DNA of 64,000 bases from an uncultured Sphingomonadaceae bacterium (GTDB taxonomy: Bacteria; Pseudomonadota; Alphaproteobacteria; Sphingomonadales; Sphingomonadaceae), in NCBI GenBank assembly GCA_937873035.1, contig CALMVA010000064.1, forward strand, positions 62,001 to 126,000. Reading direction: 5' to 3'. Shown here in pieces: positions 8,969 to 17,917 of the stretch. Below the pieces are notes generated by a model. That model was not told the origin of the DNA. It did no database searches and saw only the letters and a program-made list of their open reading frames with translations. Within the stretch, counting starts at the first letter, position 1. Each line of letters opens with the position of its first letter. The position numbers were made by a program, and so were the translations under genes.

Positions 8969-10796
8969 TCGCGCGTCGTGGATTGCGCTCGCGCTTGTTG
9001 CGGGTGTCGCAGCGGCCATTCCGGCTATTGGGCAGGACCGTCCCGAATCGATTCTGCCACCGGGCTTTGGCGATGCCCCGGATGCGCCGCCTGCGCGCCG
9101 AACGGATGGTGACGCGCCCAAGCCGAAGCCGGGCACGGATAGCCCGACGCCAACGCTGACACAGCAACCGGGGGCAGCGCCTGCGGAAGGCGGCGATGGG
9201 GCGGTCCAGACAGGGGACGCCGCCACATCTGCCGAAACCACGGGGGATGAAGCTGATACGCCCGTTTTGCTGGTTGATATTCCCCCTCAGGCCCGGCGCT
9301 CGACGCAAATCGTCGGGCTTTTGGGCGCAACCGATGGCGATATGGGGCCTGCCGCCTTCGCCAATGTGCGGGGGCAGTATCTCGCCAAGGTGATGCGTCA
9401 CCTGAACGCACCTATTGCCTCGCGTTGGGCGTCGATCGTGCTGCGCCGGGCGCTTTTGAGCAAGGCGGAAACGCCCGCAGACGTGAATGGGGCTGACTGG
9501 GCGGCGGAACGCGCATGGCTGCTCGTGCGTATGGGGGAGGCGACGTCGGCGCGCGGCCTGGTTCAGGCTGTCGATGTCGATCAATATACGCCCGATATGT
9601 TCACCTTCGGGATGCAGGCGGCGCTGGCCTCGGCGGACCCGGCAGCACTTTGCCCGATGACCGAAGGCGCCGATCGCACCAATCGGGAAATCTCATGGAC
9701 GCTGGCGCGCGCCATATGTTCGGCCTTTTCGGGGGAATCGTCGCTGGCATCCGCCCAGCTTGATCGGGCCCGCAACCGCCGCGGTGATTCCAATGCGGAT
9801 GTGTTGCTGGCCGAAAAAGTGGTGGGCGCTGCCTCCAACACGCGACGTGCGGTGACGATCAACTGGGATGAGATCAACCATATCGACACATGGCGCTATG
9901 GCATGGCGACGGGGACCGGCCTCGAAATACCGGAGCGGTTGCTGCAATCGGTTGATCCGCGCGTTCGTGCGTGGCGCGCGCAGGCCCCGCTCTTGAGCTA
10001 TACGTCGCGCCTGCCCGATGCGGATCGCGCAGCGGCGATGGGCATATTCTCCAGCGCGGCGCTTGTTGATTTTTATGGCGCGGCCTTTGATGAAACGGAC
10101 CCGGCTGAGCAGGGCAACAAGCTGTTTGACCTTTTGCGCAACGCCTATGCGGCGAAGGATGATGATGGCCGCGTTGATGCGCTCGGTTCGGTCTGGTCAT
10201 TTGAATCGCTTGGTGAATGGCAAAACTATGCCCGTTCGCTCGTGACAGCGCGGGCAGCGGCGCGCATTGCGCCATCGGCGGACTTTGCCGATCAGGCGGC
10301 CCCCCTCATCGCATCTATGCTGTCGGCAGGGCTTGATACACAGGCTATGCGCTGGAGCGCGGTCGTGCGCGATAAGGGGCTTGAGGAGGCCTGGGGCTTG
10401 CTGGCCGTTGCCAGCCCACGCGCTATGGGCAGCGTATCTGCGGGTCAGATCAAAGATTTCGGCAGCGCGTCAGCCCGCGATGGAGAGTTGCGCGCGCGGA
10501 TGCTCTTTGCGGGGTTGGCCGGGCTGGGCCGTGTGCCCAATGGCGATGTGCAGTCGATGGCCGAAAGCTTCTCCGTGCCAATCGCGCGCCGGACGAAATG
10601 GGGCGATGCGCTGGATGAGGCTGTGCGTTTGCGTTCTCCGGGGGCAGTCGCGGTGTTGTGTGCGGTTGGACTTCAGGCGCGGCGCTGGTCAGACGTGCCG
10701 CCAGAACATCTCTACCGGGTCGTTTCCGCGCTGCGCCATGTCGGGCTGGAAGCCGAAGCACGGATGATCGCCGCGGAAGCCATTTCGCGGGCTTGA
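8955..10796 (+). CDS. Large secreted protein of unknown function, helical repeat-like
   Basis: A 613-residue protein. Residues 1-27 look like a signal peptide (SWIALALVAGVAAAIPAIGQ). Residues ~30-105 are a Pro/Ala/Gly-rich disordered stretch (PKPKPGTDSPTPTLTQQPG). The remainder is alanine-rich and alpha-helical, with an even spread of leucine and arginine, like TPR/Sel1-type solenoids though no consensus repeat is clear. It is predicted to be periplasmic. It lies between the 43-residue peptide and a Xer recombinase whose ATG begins one base after its TGA. No enzyme motif was recognised. Confidence 0.75.
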   Translation: MRLPDRASWIALALVAGVAAAIPAIGQDRPESILPPGFGDAPDAPPARRTDGDAPKPKPGTDSPTPTLTQQPGAAPAEGGDGAVQTGDAATSAETTGDEADTPVLLVDIPPQARRSTQIVGLLGATDGDMGPAAFANVRGQYLAKVMRHLNAPIASRWASIVLRRALLSKAETPADVNGADWAAERAWLLVRMGEATSARGLVQAVDVDQYTPDMFTFGMQAALASADPAALCPMTEGADRTNREISWTLARAICSAFSGESSLASAQLDRARNRRGDSNADVLLAEKVVGAASNTRRAVTINWDEINHIDTWRYGMATGTGLEIPERLLQSVDPRVRAWRAQAPLLSYTSRLPDADRAAAMGIFSSAALVDFYGAAFDETDPAEQGNKLFDLLRNAYAAKDDDGRVDALGSVWSFESLGEWQNYARSLVTARAAARIAPSADFADQAAPLIASMLSAGLDTQAMRWSAVVRDKGLEEAWGLLAVASPRAMGSVSAGQIKDFGSASARDGELRARMLFAGLAGLGRVPNGDVQSMAESFSVPIARRTKWGDALDEAVRLRSPGAVAVLCAVGLQARRWSDVPPEHLYRVVSALRHVGLEAEARMIAAEAISRA

Positions 10797-10797
10797 T

Positions 10798-11703
10798 ATG
10801 CAGCCGCTGGACGATTTCTGGCTGATCGCCCGCTTTCTTGAAATGATGGCGGCAGAAGCCGGAGCTGCGCGCAACAGCCTGATGGCCTATCAGTCCGATT
10901 TGCGCGGCGCCTCAACTCTCATGGGGGGCAGTCTCCACAGCGCCGATGCAGATGCGCTGCAACGGCTGGCGGGGCATTGGGACGAGCTGGCGGCATCGTC
11001 CGTTGCGCGCAAGGCTTCTGCCTTGCGACGATTTTACGGATTTTTGCTGGATGAAGGACATCGCGCGGATGACCCTTCCCATGCGCTCCCAAGGCCGGGG
11101 CTGGGGCGACGTTTGCCCAAGACGCTCAGCCATGATGATATTGCGCTGCTCTTTACCGAATTGGAGCGCCGCAGCACTCAACCCACGCCAAAAAGCGCAG
11201 ATTTGCGGCTGAGGGCATTGCTCGAAATCCTCTATGGCTCCGGCCTGCGCGCAACCGAAGCGGTGTCGCTCGATGTGCGGTCCATTGCGCCAGACCGGCC
11301 TTTCGTAATTTTGAAGGGCAAGGGCGACAAGGAGCGGCTGGTGCCCGTTTCAGAGCGTGCGCGCGCTGCGGTGACGCAATGGCTTGTGGTGCGGCCAGCC
11401 GGGTCCAACTGGCTGTTTCCATCGGGGCGGTCACATCTCAGCCGTGTTCGGCTGTTCCAGCTGTTGAAGGAACTGGCGGGGCAGGCGGGGCTCCAGCCTG
11501 AGCGGATCAGTCCGCACGTGCTGCGCCATGCCTTTGCCACCCACCTGTTGGAGGGAGGGGCGGATCTGCGCGCCTTGCAGATGTTGCTGGGCCATGCAGA
11601 CATTGCCACGACCGAGATTTACACCCATATCGACAGCCGTCGCCTCGTTGAACTTGTCAACGCACGCCATCCGCTCGTTGACGCGCGGCGTCGGCGCTCC
11701 TAA
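10798..11703 (+). CDS. Tyrosine recombinase XerD/XerC type
   Basis: Site-specific recombinase of 301 residues, the size of XerC/XerD, which resolve chromosome dimers at dif with FtsK. The N-terminal SAM-like domain spans ~1-90. All catalytic residues are visible: Arg151 (GSGLRATE), Lys175 (KGKGDKER), His240 and Arg243 ([10 protein letters not shown]), His266 (LGHADI) and Tyr275 (EIYTHID). No integrase neighbours or attachment repeats are seen, so a housekeeping role is more likely than phage. Sequence style is closer to XerD, but XerC cannot be excluded. Confidence 0.9.
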   Translation: MQPLDDFWLIARFLEMMAAEAGAARNSLMAYQSDLRGASTLMGGSLHSADADALQRLAGHWDELAASSVARKASALRRFYGFLLDEGHRADDPSHALPRPGLGRRLPKTLSHDDIALLFTELERRSTQPTPKSADLRLRALLEILYGSGLRATEAVSLDVRSIAPDRPFVILKGKGDKERLVPVSERARAAVTQWLVVRPAGSNWLFPSGRSHLSRVRLFQLLKELAGQAGLQPERISPHVLRHAFATHLLEGGADLRALQMLLGHADIATTEIYTHIDSRRLVELVNARHPLVDARRRRS

Positions 11704-11713
11704 CCGCTGTCGC

Positions 11714-12655
11714 ATGGTTCAGTTTCTCGATTTTGAAAAGCCCATCGCCGAACTTCAGGCCCGTATTGCCGAACTGCGCGAAAGCGCGGAGGCGACCAAT
11801 ATCGAGCCGGAGATTGCCAAGCTGGAGGCCAAGGCCGACAAGCTGCTGCGCGATACCTACGCAAAGCTGACGCCTTGGCAGAAGACGCAAGTCGCGCGCC
11901 ATCCTGATCGTCCGCATTTCAAACATTATGTTGCGGGTATGATCGACGATTTCATGCCACTTGCCGGTGACCGCGCCTTTGGTGACGATCAGGCGATTCT
12001 TGGCGGCCTTGGCCGGCTGGGTGGCCGACGCGTGATGGTGATCGGCCATGAAAAGGGCGATGATACCGCCACGCGCATCAAGCATAATTTCGGCATGGGC
12101 AAGCCTGAGGGCTATCGCAAGGCGATTCGCCTGATGGAGCTTGCTGATCGCTTTGGCGTTCCCGTGGTGACGCTGGTGGATACATCGGGCGCATTTCCTG
12201 GTGTTCAGGCCGAAGAACGCGGTCAGGCAGAGGCGATTGCGCGCTCGACCGAAAAATGCCTGTCACTCGGCGTGCCGATGGTGGCGGCTGTTGTTGGTGA
12301 AGGCGGATCGGGCGGTGCAGTCGCTTTGGCTGCCGCGAACCGCGTTCTCATGTTTGAACACGCCGTCTATTCGGTCATCTCGCCGGAAGGTTGCGCCTCC
12401 ATTTTGTGGCGCACGGCTGAAAAGGCGGCGGATGCTGCCGAAGCGATGCGAATCACGGCACAGGATCTGAAAATTCTGGGCGTTGTCGATGAAATCGTGA
12501 CCGAACCGGCGGGTGGCGCACATCGTTCTGCCGATGCGGCCATTGGCGCACTGGCGGCCGCCATCGGCAAGTCACTGGATTCGCTTGGAGGCATGAACGC
12601 AGATCAGTTGCGCACTGATCGGCGGCAGAAATTCCTTGCGATGGGAAGCCTCTGA
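11714..12655 (+). CDS. accA: Acetyl-CoA carboxylase carboxyltransferase subunit alpha
   Basis: Alpha subunit of the carboxyltransferase that makes malonyl-CoA for fatty acid synthesis, working with AccD. It has 313 residues. The N-terminus is typical ([18 protein letters not shown]), followed by the RPHFKHYV block and the crotonase-fold glycine motifs [13 protein letters not shown] and [14 protein letters not shown] 11714 is chosen: the frame is open further upstream, but there it would overlap the recombinase by 170 bases and lacks homology. It lies 10 bases after the recombinase stop. Confidence 0.96.
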   Translation: MVQFLDFEKPIAELQARIAELRESAEATNIEPEIAKLEAKADKLLRDTYAKLTPWQKTQVARHPDRPHFKHYVAGMIDDFMPLAGDRAFGDDQAILGGLGRLGGRRVMVIGHEKGDDTATRIKHNFGMGKPEGYRKAIRLMELADRFGVPVVTLVDTSGAFPGVQAEERGQAEAIARSTEKCLSLGVPMVAAVVGEGGSGGAVALAAANRVLMFEHAVYSVISPEGCASILWRTAEKAADAAEAMRITAQDLKILGVVDEIVTEPAGGAHRSADAAIGALAAAIGKSLDSLGGMNADQLRTDRRQKFLAMGSL

Positions 12656-12705
12656 TACCAGCGTAAGCCTGTGTCGGCGAAGGCCGGGATGAGGGAGTTT
12701 GGTAG

Positions 12706-14184
12706 ATGAAGAAGTGGCTTATCGGCGCAAGCGCGCTTGGACTTTTGGTCGCGCAGGTCGGCGCTGCGCCCGGCGTTGCAAAAACATCATCCACTCCTGC
12801 CGTTCCTCAGTCGATCTCTGCTAAGGACAAGGCGACTGGCGCGAAGGCGCATCCCCAGCTTCTTGCCGAATTTGGTGGCCTTTATGAAGGCCCACAGGCC
12901 GCTTATGTGACGCGCATCGGCCAATCGGTCGCATCGCAATCGGGGCTGGCGAACAAGCCGAGTGAGTTCACCGTTTCGCTGCTCAATTCCCCGGTCAACA
13001 ACGCCTTCGCTATCCCCGGAGGCTATGTTTATGTGACGCGCCAGTTGATGGCGTTGATGAACAACGAGGCGGAACTGGCGTCGGTGCTGGGTCACGAGGT
13101 TGGTCACGTCGCTGCGCGCCACTCGCAAAAGCGCAACAGCAAGGCGACGCAGGCCGGGCTGGGCGCGGTGTTGGCGACAGTGCTGGGCAGCGTTCTTCTG
13201 GGTGGCGAGGGCGCAAAGCTTGGCCAACAGCTCGGCGGCGCGATCGCACAGCGTTATGTGCTCAGCTATTCACGCACGCAGGAATATGAGGCGGATGATC
13301 TTGGTATAGTCTATCTCTCAAAGAGTGGATATGATCCCATGGCGGCCTCCACGATGCTGGCCTCGCTTGCCGCACAGACTGCGCTTGATGCCCGGCGCGC
13401 GGGCAAGAGCGAAAAGTCTCTGCCGGAATGGGCGAGCACTCACCCCGATCCCGCAAGCCGGGTCGCGCGGGCCCGCCAGCGCGCGCTGGCGACGGCCGCC
13501 AAAGGCAAGGCGATTAATCGTGAGGCATTTATTCAGGCGCTTGACGGGATGTTGTATGATGATGACCCGAAGCAGGGCGTGATCGAGGGCAGCGCGTTCC
13601 GTCATCCTGAGTTGAAGCTCGGTTTCAACGCACCCTCTGGCTATGTAATGGTTAACGAGCCGCAGGCGGTTTCAATCAGTGGCACGGGCGGGCAGGCGCA
13701 GTTTTCGGGTGCTGCCTATAATGGCGATATGAACAGCTATATCGGCGGCGTGTTCCAGGCGGTGGGCGGCAGCCAGACGCAGGTGAATTACGGCACGGTG
13801 CAGCGCACCACGATCAACGGCCTGCCGGTCGCCTATGCCTCCGCGCGGGCGAATACGCAGTCGGGCCAAGTCGATGTGACCGTCTATGCTTATGAATTTG
13901 GGCCGAGTAGCGCCTTCCATATCGTGGCGATCACGCCCGTTGGGGCAACGCCGTTCACCTCATTGTTCCAGAGCGTGCGGCGGCTCTCTGCAAGCGAAGT
14001 GGCCGCTATACGGCCGCACAAGATCGCCATTGTGACGGTGCGTTCGGGCGATACTGCAAAATCGCTATCAGACCGGATGGACTATCCCGATTACAAGCTG
14101 GAGCGCTTCCGTGTGCTCAACGGGTTGGGCGATGCCGATGTTCTCAAACCCGGCCAGAAGGTGAAGATCGTTATTTCTGGCTAG
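12706..14184 (+). CDS. Secreted M48 family metalloprotease with C-terminal LysM-like domain
   Basis: Zinc protease of 492 residues, probably periplasmic, with a signal peptide at ~1-26. The M48 catalytic motif HEVGH is at residues 130-134 (LGHEVGHVAARHS), with the third zinc ligand in the EYEADDLG motif about 65 residues later. Central residues ~280-430 form a beta-rich domain of unknown role. The last ~50 residues (TVRSGDTAKSLSDRM ... LKPGQKVKI) read as a LysM-like module, suggesting peptidoglycan or envelope contact. BepA/YfgC relatives act in outer-membrane protein quality control, but assignment to that role is inference. Confidence 0.88.
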   Translation: MKKWLIGASALGLLVAQVGAAPGVAKTSSTPAVPQSISAKDKATGAKAHPQLLAEFGGLYEGPQAAYVTRIGQSVASQSGLANKPSEFTVSLLNSPVNNAFAIPGGYVYVTRQLMALMNNEAELASVLGHEVGHVAARHSQKRNSKATQAGLGAVLATVLGSVLLGGEGAKLGQQLGGAIAQRYVLSYSRTQEYEADDLGIVYLSKSGYDPMAASTMLASLAAQTALDARRAGKSEKSLPEWASTHPDPASRVARARQRALATAAKGKAINREAFIQALDGMLYDDDPKQGVIEGSAFRHPELKLGFNAPSGYVMVNEPQAVSISGTGGQAQFSGAAYNGDMNSYIGGVFQAVGGSQTQVNYGTVQRTTINGLPVAYASARANTQSGQVDVTVYAYEFGPSSAFHIVAITPVGATPFTSLFQSVRRLSASEVAAIRPHKIAIVTVRSGDTAKSLSDRMDYPDYKLERFRVLNGLGDADVLKPGQKVKIVISG

Positions 14185-14214
14185 GCCATGATCGATCAGG
14201 TTCAAGAAACGAAA

Positions 14215-14248
14215 ACGGGCGGCAGGTTTCCCTGCCGCCCGTCTTTTC
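14215..14248. terminator. Strong bidirectional terminator hairpin
   Basis: A 12-bp perfect stem (ACGGGCGGCAGG with CCTGCCGCCCGT) around loop TTTC is flanked by AAAA on the left and CTTTTC on the right. It lies between the convergent M48 protease and Flp pilin genes, so it can end transcription from both sides. Confidence 0.85.
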
Positions 14249-14270
14249 TCGTCGTGAACGAGGTCTGGTC

Positions 14271-14438
14271 TTAGACCTTGACGCTCTGTTCGACGGTCGT
14301 GAACGTGTTGTTCAGCGTGGTGCCGAGGGCATCCATCGCAGCAATCGCGGCAACCGCGATCAGAGCGGCGATGAGGCCGTATTCAATGGCGGTCGCGCCC
14401 TTGTTGTCACCAAAAAGCTTGCGTGCAAACTTGATCAT
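14271..14438 (-). CDS. Flp/Fap type IVb pilin
   Basis: Pilin precursor of 55 residues. A short positively charged leader ends MIKFARKLFGDNKG. The prepilin peptidase site is G14/A15, with Glu19 at +5 of the mature chain, in the Flp signature GATAIEYGLIAALIAV. The rest is one hydrophobic helix and a short polar tail ending VEQSVKV. ATG 14438 is preferred over an in-frame upstream start because GGGAGACC sits 8 bases before it and the leader length then fits. No tad/cpa assembly genes lie in the window. A TTAA-N7-CTAA sequence lies upstream. Confidence 0.9.
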   Translation of the reverse strand: MIKFARKLFGDNKGATAIEYGLIAALIAVAAIAAMDALGTTLNNTFTTVEQSVKV

Positions 14439-14514
14439 CTCTGGTCTCCCGTTGTTCCAATTCCCGGCCAGCGATCCCAATTTTCGCTGACACTGTGGTG
14501 ATAGCTGAGTCGAA

Positions 14515-14529
14515 TTAGCAAACAGTTAA
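14515..14529 (-). promoter_or_regulatory. CtrA-box-like sequence before the Flp pilin
   Basis: On the minus strand the sequence reads TTAA-CTGTTTG-CTAA, one mismatch from the CtrA consensus TTAA-N7-TTAA. It is 77 bases upstream of the pilin ATG. In Caulobacter, CtrA drives pilA, so this placement is sensible, but a one-mismatch match of this length can arise by chance. Confidence 0.35.
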
Positions 14530-14554
14530 AGTCGTATTCCGCCCGGAGAAGCGA

Positions 14555-14731
14555 TCAGGAAACAGCAAGATATTGCTGCGAGATCATGTTCCACATATCG
14601 ACTACGGTTCCTGCGAGCGCATTGAGCGATGCCATTATGCCGACGACAATCAGCGCGACAATCAATCCATATTCAATGGCGGTTGCGCCCTTTTGATCGC
14701 GCAAGACCCGTTTCAGGATCGTGATTCCCAT
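14555..14731 (-). CDS. Second Flp/Fap type IVb pilin
   Basis: Pilin precursor of 58 residues, paralogous to the one at 14271. The leader is MGITILKRVLRDQKG, with predicted cleavage after Gly15 and Glu20 at +5 (ATAIEYGLIVALIVVGI). The tail differs from the first copy (VVDMWNMISQQYLAVS), so the two may not be interchangeable. ATG 14731 follows CCGGGGAAAAG. An in-frame extension to 14800 exists but would give an overlong leader. The two pilins are 116 bases apart on the same strand. Confidence 0.87.
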   Translation of the reverse strand: MGITILKRVLRDQKGATAIEYGLIVALIVVGIMASLNALAGTVVDMWNMISQQYLAVS

Positions 14732-14816
14732 AGCTTTTCCCCGGTCTTTAGTCGTTCCCCATGGTGTAATTATCTCAATTGGGGTTAAGAAAATGCTCAT
14801 GGGAGAAAATTACCAC

Positions 14817-15221
14817 GTGGCTAACCGTCAGCTTCTCATCACCGCCGTGGCCCTTGTTGATCGCTCTGGACATATCCTCGTGCAGAAACGGCCTGCCGGA
14901 AAGCCAATGGCGGGGCTGTGGGAGTTTCCGGGCGGAAAGGTGGAAGCGGATGAAACGCCGTCATCCGCACTCTGCCGGGAATTGGCTGAAGAATTGAACA
15001 TCCGGGTTGATGAGAAGGATTTGCAGCCCTTTGCTTTCGCAAGCGAACCGCTGGGCGAGCGCCAGTTGCTGCTCCTACTATACATCTGCCGCCTATGGCA
15101 GGGTGATCCGCACCCGGTGATTGCCGACGAATTGCGCTGGTGCACCGTCGATGCGCTCACGCACCTCGCCATGCCGCCGGCAGACGTTCCGCTCGTCGAC
15201 AGGCTTAGAGAAATCCTTTGA
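14817..15221 (+). CDS. MutT-type NUDIX hydrolase (8-oxo-dGTP diphosphatase)
   Basis: Predicted to hydrolyse oxidised nucleotides such as 8-oxo-dGTP and so avoid mutation. The NUDIX box is clear: GGKVEADETPSSALCRELAEEL (the GX5EX7REUXEEXGU pattern with L for the last G). It is preceded by QKRPAGKPMAGLWEFPGG, typical of MutT. GTG 14817 is chosen: GGGAGA lies about 9 bases upstream and the product (134 residues) matches MutT length. An ATG at 14793 in the same frame is the alternative. The 3' end overlaps the convergent methyltransferase by 17 bases. Confidence 0.85.
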   Translation: MANRQLLITAVALVDRSGHILVQKRPAGKPMAGLWEFPGGKVEADETPSSALCRELAEELNIRVDEKDLQPFAFASEPLGERQLLLLLYICRLWQGDPHPVIADELRWCTVDALTHLAMPPADVPLVDRLREIL

Positions 15222-15999
15222 CGGGGCCTGAAGGTCGCGCCTCCTCAGCCTCTGGCCGCCAGCCGGTCATGTAGATTGGCGCGAAGGTTTCAAGCAGCGC
15301 AATGGCGCCGGCCTTCGCATAGAGCAGGCGGTGTGCCGAACGGCTGAAGGGCATAATCTGTGGCAGCGCATTGGTGCTTCCCGTTGCGCGCACATCATCA
15401 AGCAGGCGCTCAAGCGTGGAATAGCTCACGCTGATGCTGTCCTGATCGGCAACGGGCATCGAAAAGCCCGCACGAAACAGCAGGTCGCCAGCGGAGCGAA
15501 CGTCAATTTGCGGATGAAAACGCGCCGCTGCCACTCCGGAGGCCTCCAGCTCTACGGATTGCATCAACTGTCGCAAACCCGCGAGCGATCCGCCGCCAAG
15601 CATCGCGCCCAAAAACAATCCGCCAGGGCGCAGCGCACGCCGCATCAGGATGAGCGCGCCGGGAAGGTCGTGCACTGTATCCAACATTCCACAGGCAACA
15701 ACGAGGTCGAACGCCCCTGCCTCAAAGGGCAGCCGGTCCTCATCGGCCACCACATCGACATCCGGCCCTCTGACAAGATCGCAACAGGTGATTTCCGTGC
15801 CCGGTGGAAGAGCGGCGCCCAGTGCCATTCGCCCATGGCCGATGACAAGCGCGCGGCGAATGTCGAGCTTCATGAATGTAAGCCGGTCCGTCAGCTCATC
15901 CGACATATGATCCAGCAGCCATTGCGATTCGGGCGCTGCCGAACGCGCTCTGTGCCGGTTCAAGCGTCTGCGATCTCTGGAGAATATCTCATCGGACAT
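15205..15999 (-). CDS. Class I SAM-dependent methyltransferase (BioC/NDUFAF5-like)
   Basis: Predicted methyltransferase of 264 residues. The Rossmann core is visible as ALVIGHGRMALG (motif I region), then DVVADEDRLPFEAGAFDLVVACGMLDTVHDLPGAL (motifs II-III), then RALRPGGLFLGAMLGGGSL (motif post-III). The N-terminus MSDEIFSRDRRRLNRHRA resembles alphaproteobacterial relatives of human NDUFAF5, which works on respiratory complex I. The biotin enzyme BioC is the other relative. ATG 15999 is chosen; a TTG at 16014 in frame is possible. It diverges from comF. Confidence 0.8.
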   Translation of the reverse strand: MSDEIFSRDRRRLNRHRARSAAPESQWLLDHMSDELTDRLTFMKLDIRRALVIGHGRMALGAALPPGTEITCCDLVRGPDVDVVADEDRLPFEAGAFDLVVACGMLDTVHDLPGALILMRRALRPGGLFLGAMLGGGSLAGLRQLMQSVELEASGVAAARFHPQIDVRSAGDLLFRAGFSMPVADQDSISVSYSTLERLLDDVRATGSTNALPQIMPFSRSAHRLLYAKAGAIALLETFAPIYMTGWRPEAEEARPSGPVKGFL

Positions 16000-16040
16000 G
16001 AGTTGCTTGTGCAACCCGATGTAACGGGCGACAAGACCCC

Positions 16041-16763
16041 ATGGGCCTGTTTCGAAAAATCGTTGAAATGCCGCTCGATTTCGCCTTGCCGCGCCGTTGC
16101 GGCAGTTGTGGAATCATTGTTGGGAAAACAGGCCATTTTTGTGCGCCATGCTGGCAATCGCTGCGCTTCCTGCCAGATAGCGGCTGCCTGCGGTGCAATG
16201 CACCCGTTGATATTGCAGGCAGCGTGTGCGGACCGTGCATGGAGACTGTGCCCAGGCATGACGGGGTTCTGGCCGCCGTCGATTATTGCGATGTCGCCAA
16301 ATCGCTCGTCTATAAGCTGAAATATGGCCGCAAGCCGGGTGCGTCGCGGGTCATGGCGGACTTCATGTATCGCCACGCCCAGCGACATCCGCAATCAGCG
16401 TTGGTGCCTGTGCCCTTGCACCGCATCAGATTGTGGACGCGCGGCTTCAACCAATCGCTTTCGATCGCGCGCGCCTTGGCGCGTCTTACCGGACACGAGG
16501 TTCTTCCGACTGCGCTGGTGCGCCACAAGCGCACGTCGCCGCTTGAAGGTCTGGGCCGAAGGGATCGTGCACGCGAGGTGGCGGGGGCAATCCGGGTTTC
16601 AGACGCTGTGAAGCCCCGGCTTCAGGGGCGAGACATTCTGCTGGTCGACGATGTTTACACCACAGGCGCTACCGCCAATGTGTGCGCACAGGCACTCAAA
16701 AAGGCCGGGGCTGGAAGCGTGCGTGTGTTAAGCTGGGCGCGGGTGTTGAAGGATGATGTCTGA
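16041..16763 (+). CDS. ComF family phosphoribosyltransferase-like protein
   Basis: A 240-residue protein with an N-terminal zinc-binding region of four Cys pairs (CGSCG, CAPC, CLRC, CGPC; residues ~20-70). A type I PRTase fold follows, whose PRPP loop reads ILLVDDVYTTGAT (~195-207). In naturally competent bacteria ComF aids DNA uptake; here no other competence gene is nearby, and homologues are common in non-competent species. It begins 41 bases from the divergent methyltransferase start. Confidence 0.9.
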   Translation: MGLFRKIVEMPLDFALPRRCGSCGIIVGKTGHFCAPCWQSLRFLPDSGCLRCNAPVDIAGSVCGPCMETVPRHDGVLAAVDYCDVAKSLVYKLKYGRKPGASRVMADFMYRHAQRHPQSALVPVPLHRIRLWTRGFNQSLSIARALARLTGHEVLPTALVRHKRTSPLEGLGRRDRAREVAGAIRVSDAVKPRLQGRDILLVDDVYTTGATANVCAQALKKAGAGSVRVLSWARVLKDDV

Positions 16764-16831
16764 GCGTTGACTTTTGCGGCCACTCAACCCAACTCAGGGC
16801 CAACTTAAAGCGAAAGCCGAGGAATGGGTTG

Positions 16832-17089
16832 ATGGCAAAAGTTGAAATCTACACCAAGGCGTTCTGCCCTTATTGCTCGCGCGCGCTGGCCTTGCTGCGC
16901 TCCAAGGGTGTTGAGATCGAAGAAACCGACATTACGATGGATGTTGAAAAACGTGCCGAGATGATCGCGCGGGCCGACGGCCGCGTGACGGTGCCGCAGG
17001 TCTTTATTGACGGCGCACATATCGGCGGTTCGGATGATCTTGCAGCACTTGATGCACGGGGCGGGCTTGATCCCCTGCTTGCAGCCTGA
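16832..17089 (+). CDS. grxC: Glutaredoxin 3
   Basis: Small dithiol oxidoreductase of 85 residues that reduces disulfides with glutathione. The active site is CPYC (residues ~11-14 in KAFCPYCSRAL), with the cis-proline TVPQVFIDG motif and the GGSDDL glutathione-binding turn near the end. ATG 16832 follows GAGGAATGGG; an in-frame TTG one codon earlier is less likely. It is followed after 6 bases by the amidase gene, so the two are probably co-transcribed. Confidence 0.95.
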   Translation: MAKVEIYTKAFCPYCSRALALLRSKGVEIEETDITMDVEKRAEMIARADGRVTVPQVFIDGAHIGGSDDLAALDARGGLDPLLAA

Positions 17090-17095
17090 CGCGCC

Positions 17096-17917
17096 ATGAA
17101 AATCGCAATTCTCCAGATGACGAGCGGGATTGATCCCGCAGCGAACACCGCCGCGCTTGTGGCGGCAGTCCACGAGGCTGCAAAGGGCGGCGCGGCGATG
17201 CTGTTTACGCCCGAAATGTCGGGTTTGCTCGATTCAAATCGGGAACGTGCCCGTCCGCATATCGTGCCGGAAGAGGAAAATGCGGTTCTCGCCGCAGTGC
17301 AAAGCGCGGCGCGCGAGGCCGGGATATGGGTCCATATCGGTTCGCTCGCGCTCAAGGGGCCGGAACGCTCGTTCAACCGTGGTTTCGTGATCGCAGCTGA
17401 TGGCAGTATTCGCGCGCGCTATGACAAGCTCCATCTGTTCGACGTCGATCTGCCGACGGGTGAATCCTGGCGTGAATCAAATGCCTACGCGCCCGGCAGC
17501 AACAGTGTCGTCGCGCAAACACCCATCGGAATGCTTGGCCTCACGATCTGCTATGATGTGCGCTTCCCCGCGCTTTTTCAGGCGCTTTCAGGGGCAGGGG
17601 CAAACGTCATTTCCGTGCCGGCGGCCTTTACGGTGCCAAGCGGTCAGGCGCATTGGCACGTGCTGCTGCGCGCCCGCGCGATCGAAAATGCGAGCTGGAT
17701 TATCGCCGCCGCCCAATCCGGCACGCATGAGGACGGTCGCAGCACCTATGGCCATTCGCTCGTGATTGATCCTTGGGGGCACGTCGTCCTTGATATGGAA
17801 AATCAAACCGGGCTCGGCTTTGCAGAGATTGATCTGGCGCAGGTGGAAGATGTGCGCAGCCGCATCCCGGTGATCGCGCATCGCCGGGCAATTCCCTTTG
17901 TCGAGGTTCGCCAGTGA
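17096..17917 (+). CDS. Carbon-nitrogen hydrolase (Nit1/YbeM-like deaminated glutathione amidase)
   Basis: Nitrilase-superfamily amidase of 273 residues. The Glu-Lys-Cys triad is visible: Glu in FTPEMSGL (~42), Lys in YDKLHLFDVD (~110) and Cys in GLTICYDVRFP (~148). The motif set and length match the branch that removes deaminated glutathione, a metabolite-repair role. This fits the glutaredoxin gene 6 bases upstream, but substrate assignment is inference. Its stop overlaps the next gene's GTG start in GTGA. Confidence 0.88.
   Translation: MKIAILQMTSGIDPAANTAALVAAVHEAAKGGAAMLFTPEMSGLLDSNRERARPHIVPEEENAVLAAVQSAAREAGIWVHIGSLALKGPERSFNRGFVIAADGSIRARYDKLHLFDVDLPTGESWRESNAYAPGSNSVVAQTPIGMLGLTICYDVRFPALFQALSGAGANVISVPAAFTVPSGQAHWHVLLRARAIENASWIIAAAQSGTHEDGRSTYGHSLVIDPWGHVVLDMENQTGLGFAEIDLAQVEDVRSRIPVIAHRRAIPFVEVRQ

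Noticed and set aside
10798-11703. Phage or island integrase
   Set aside because: Size and context fit housekeeping XerC/XerD; no attachment repeats, excisionase or foreign-composition genes surround it.
11528-11713. Longer accA frame
   Set aside because: It would overlap the recombinase gene by about 170 bases; homology starts at [11 protein letters not shown].
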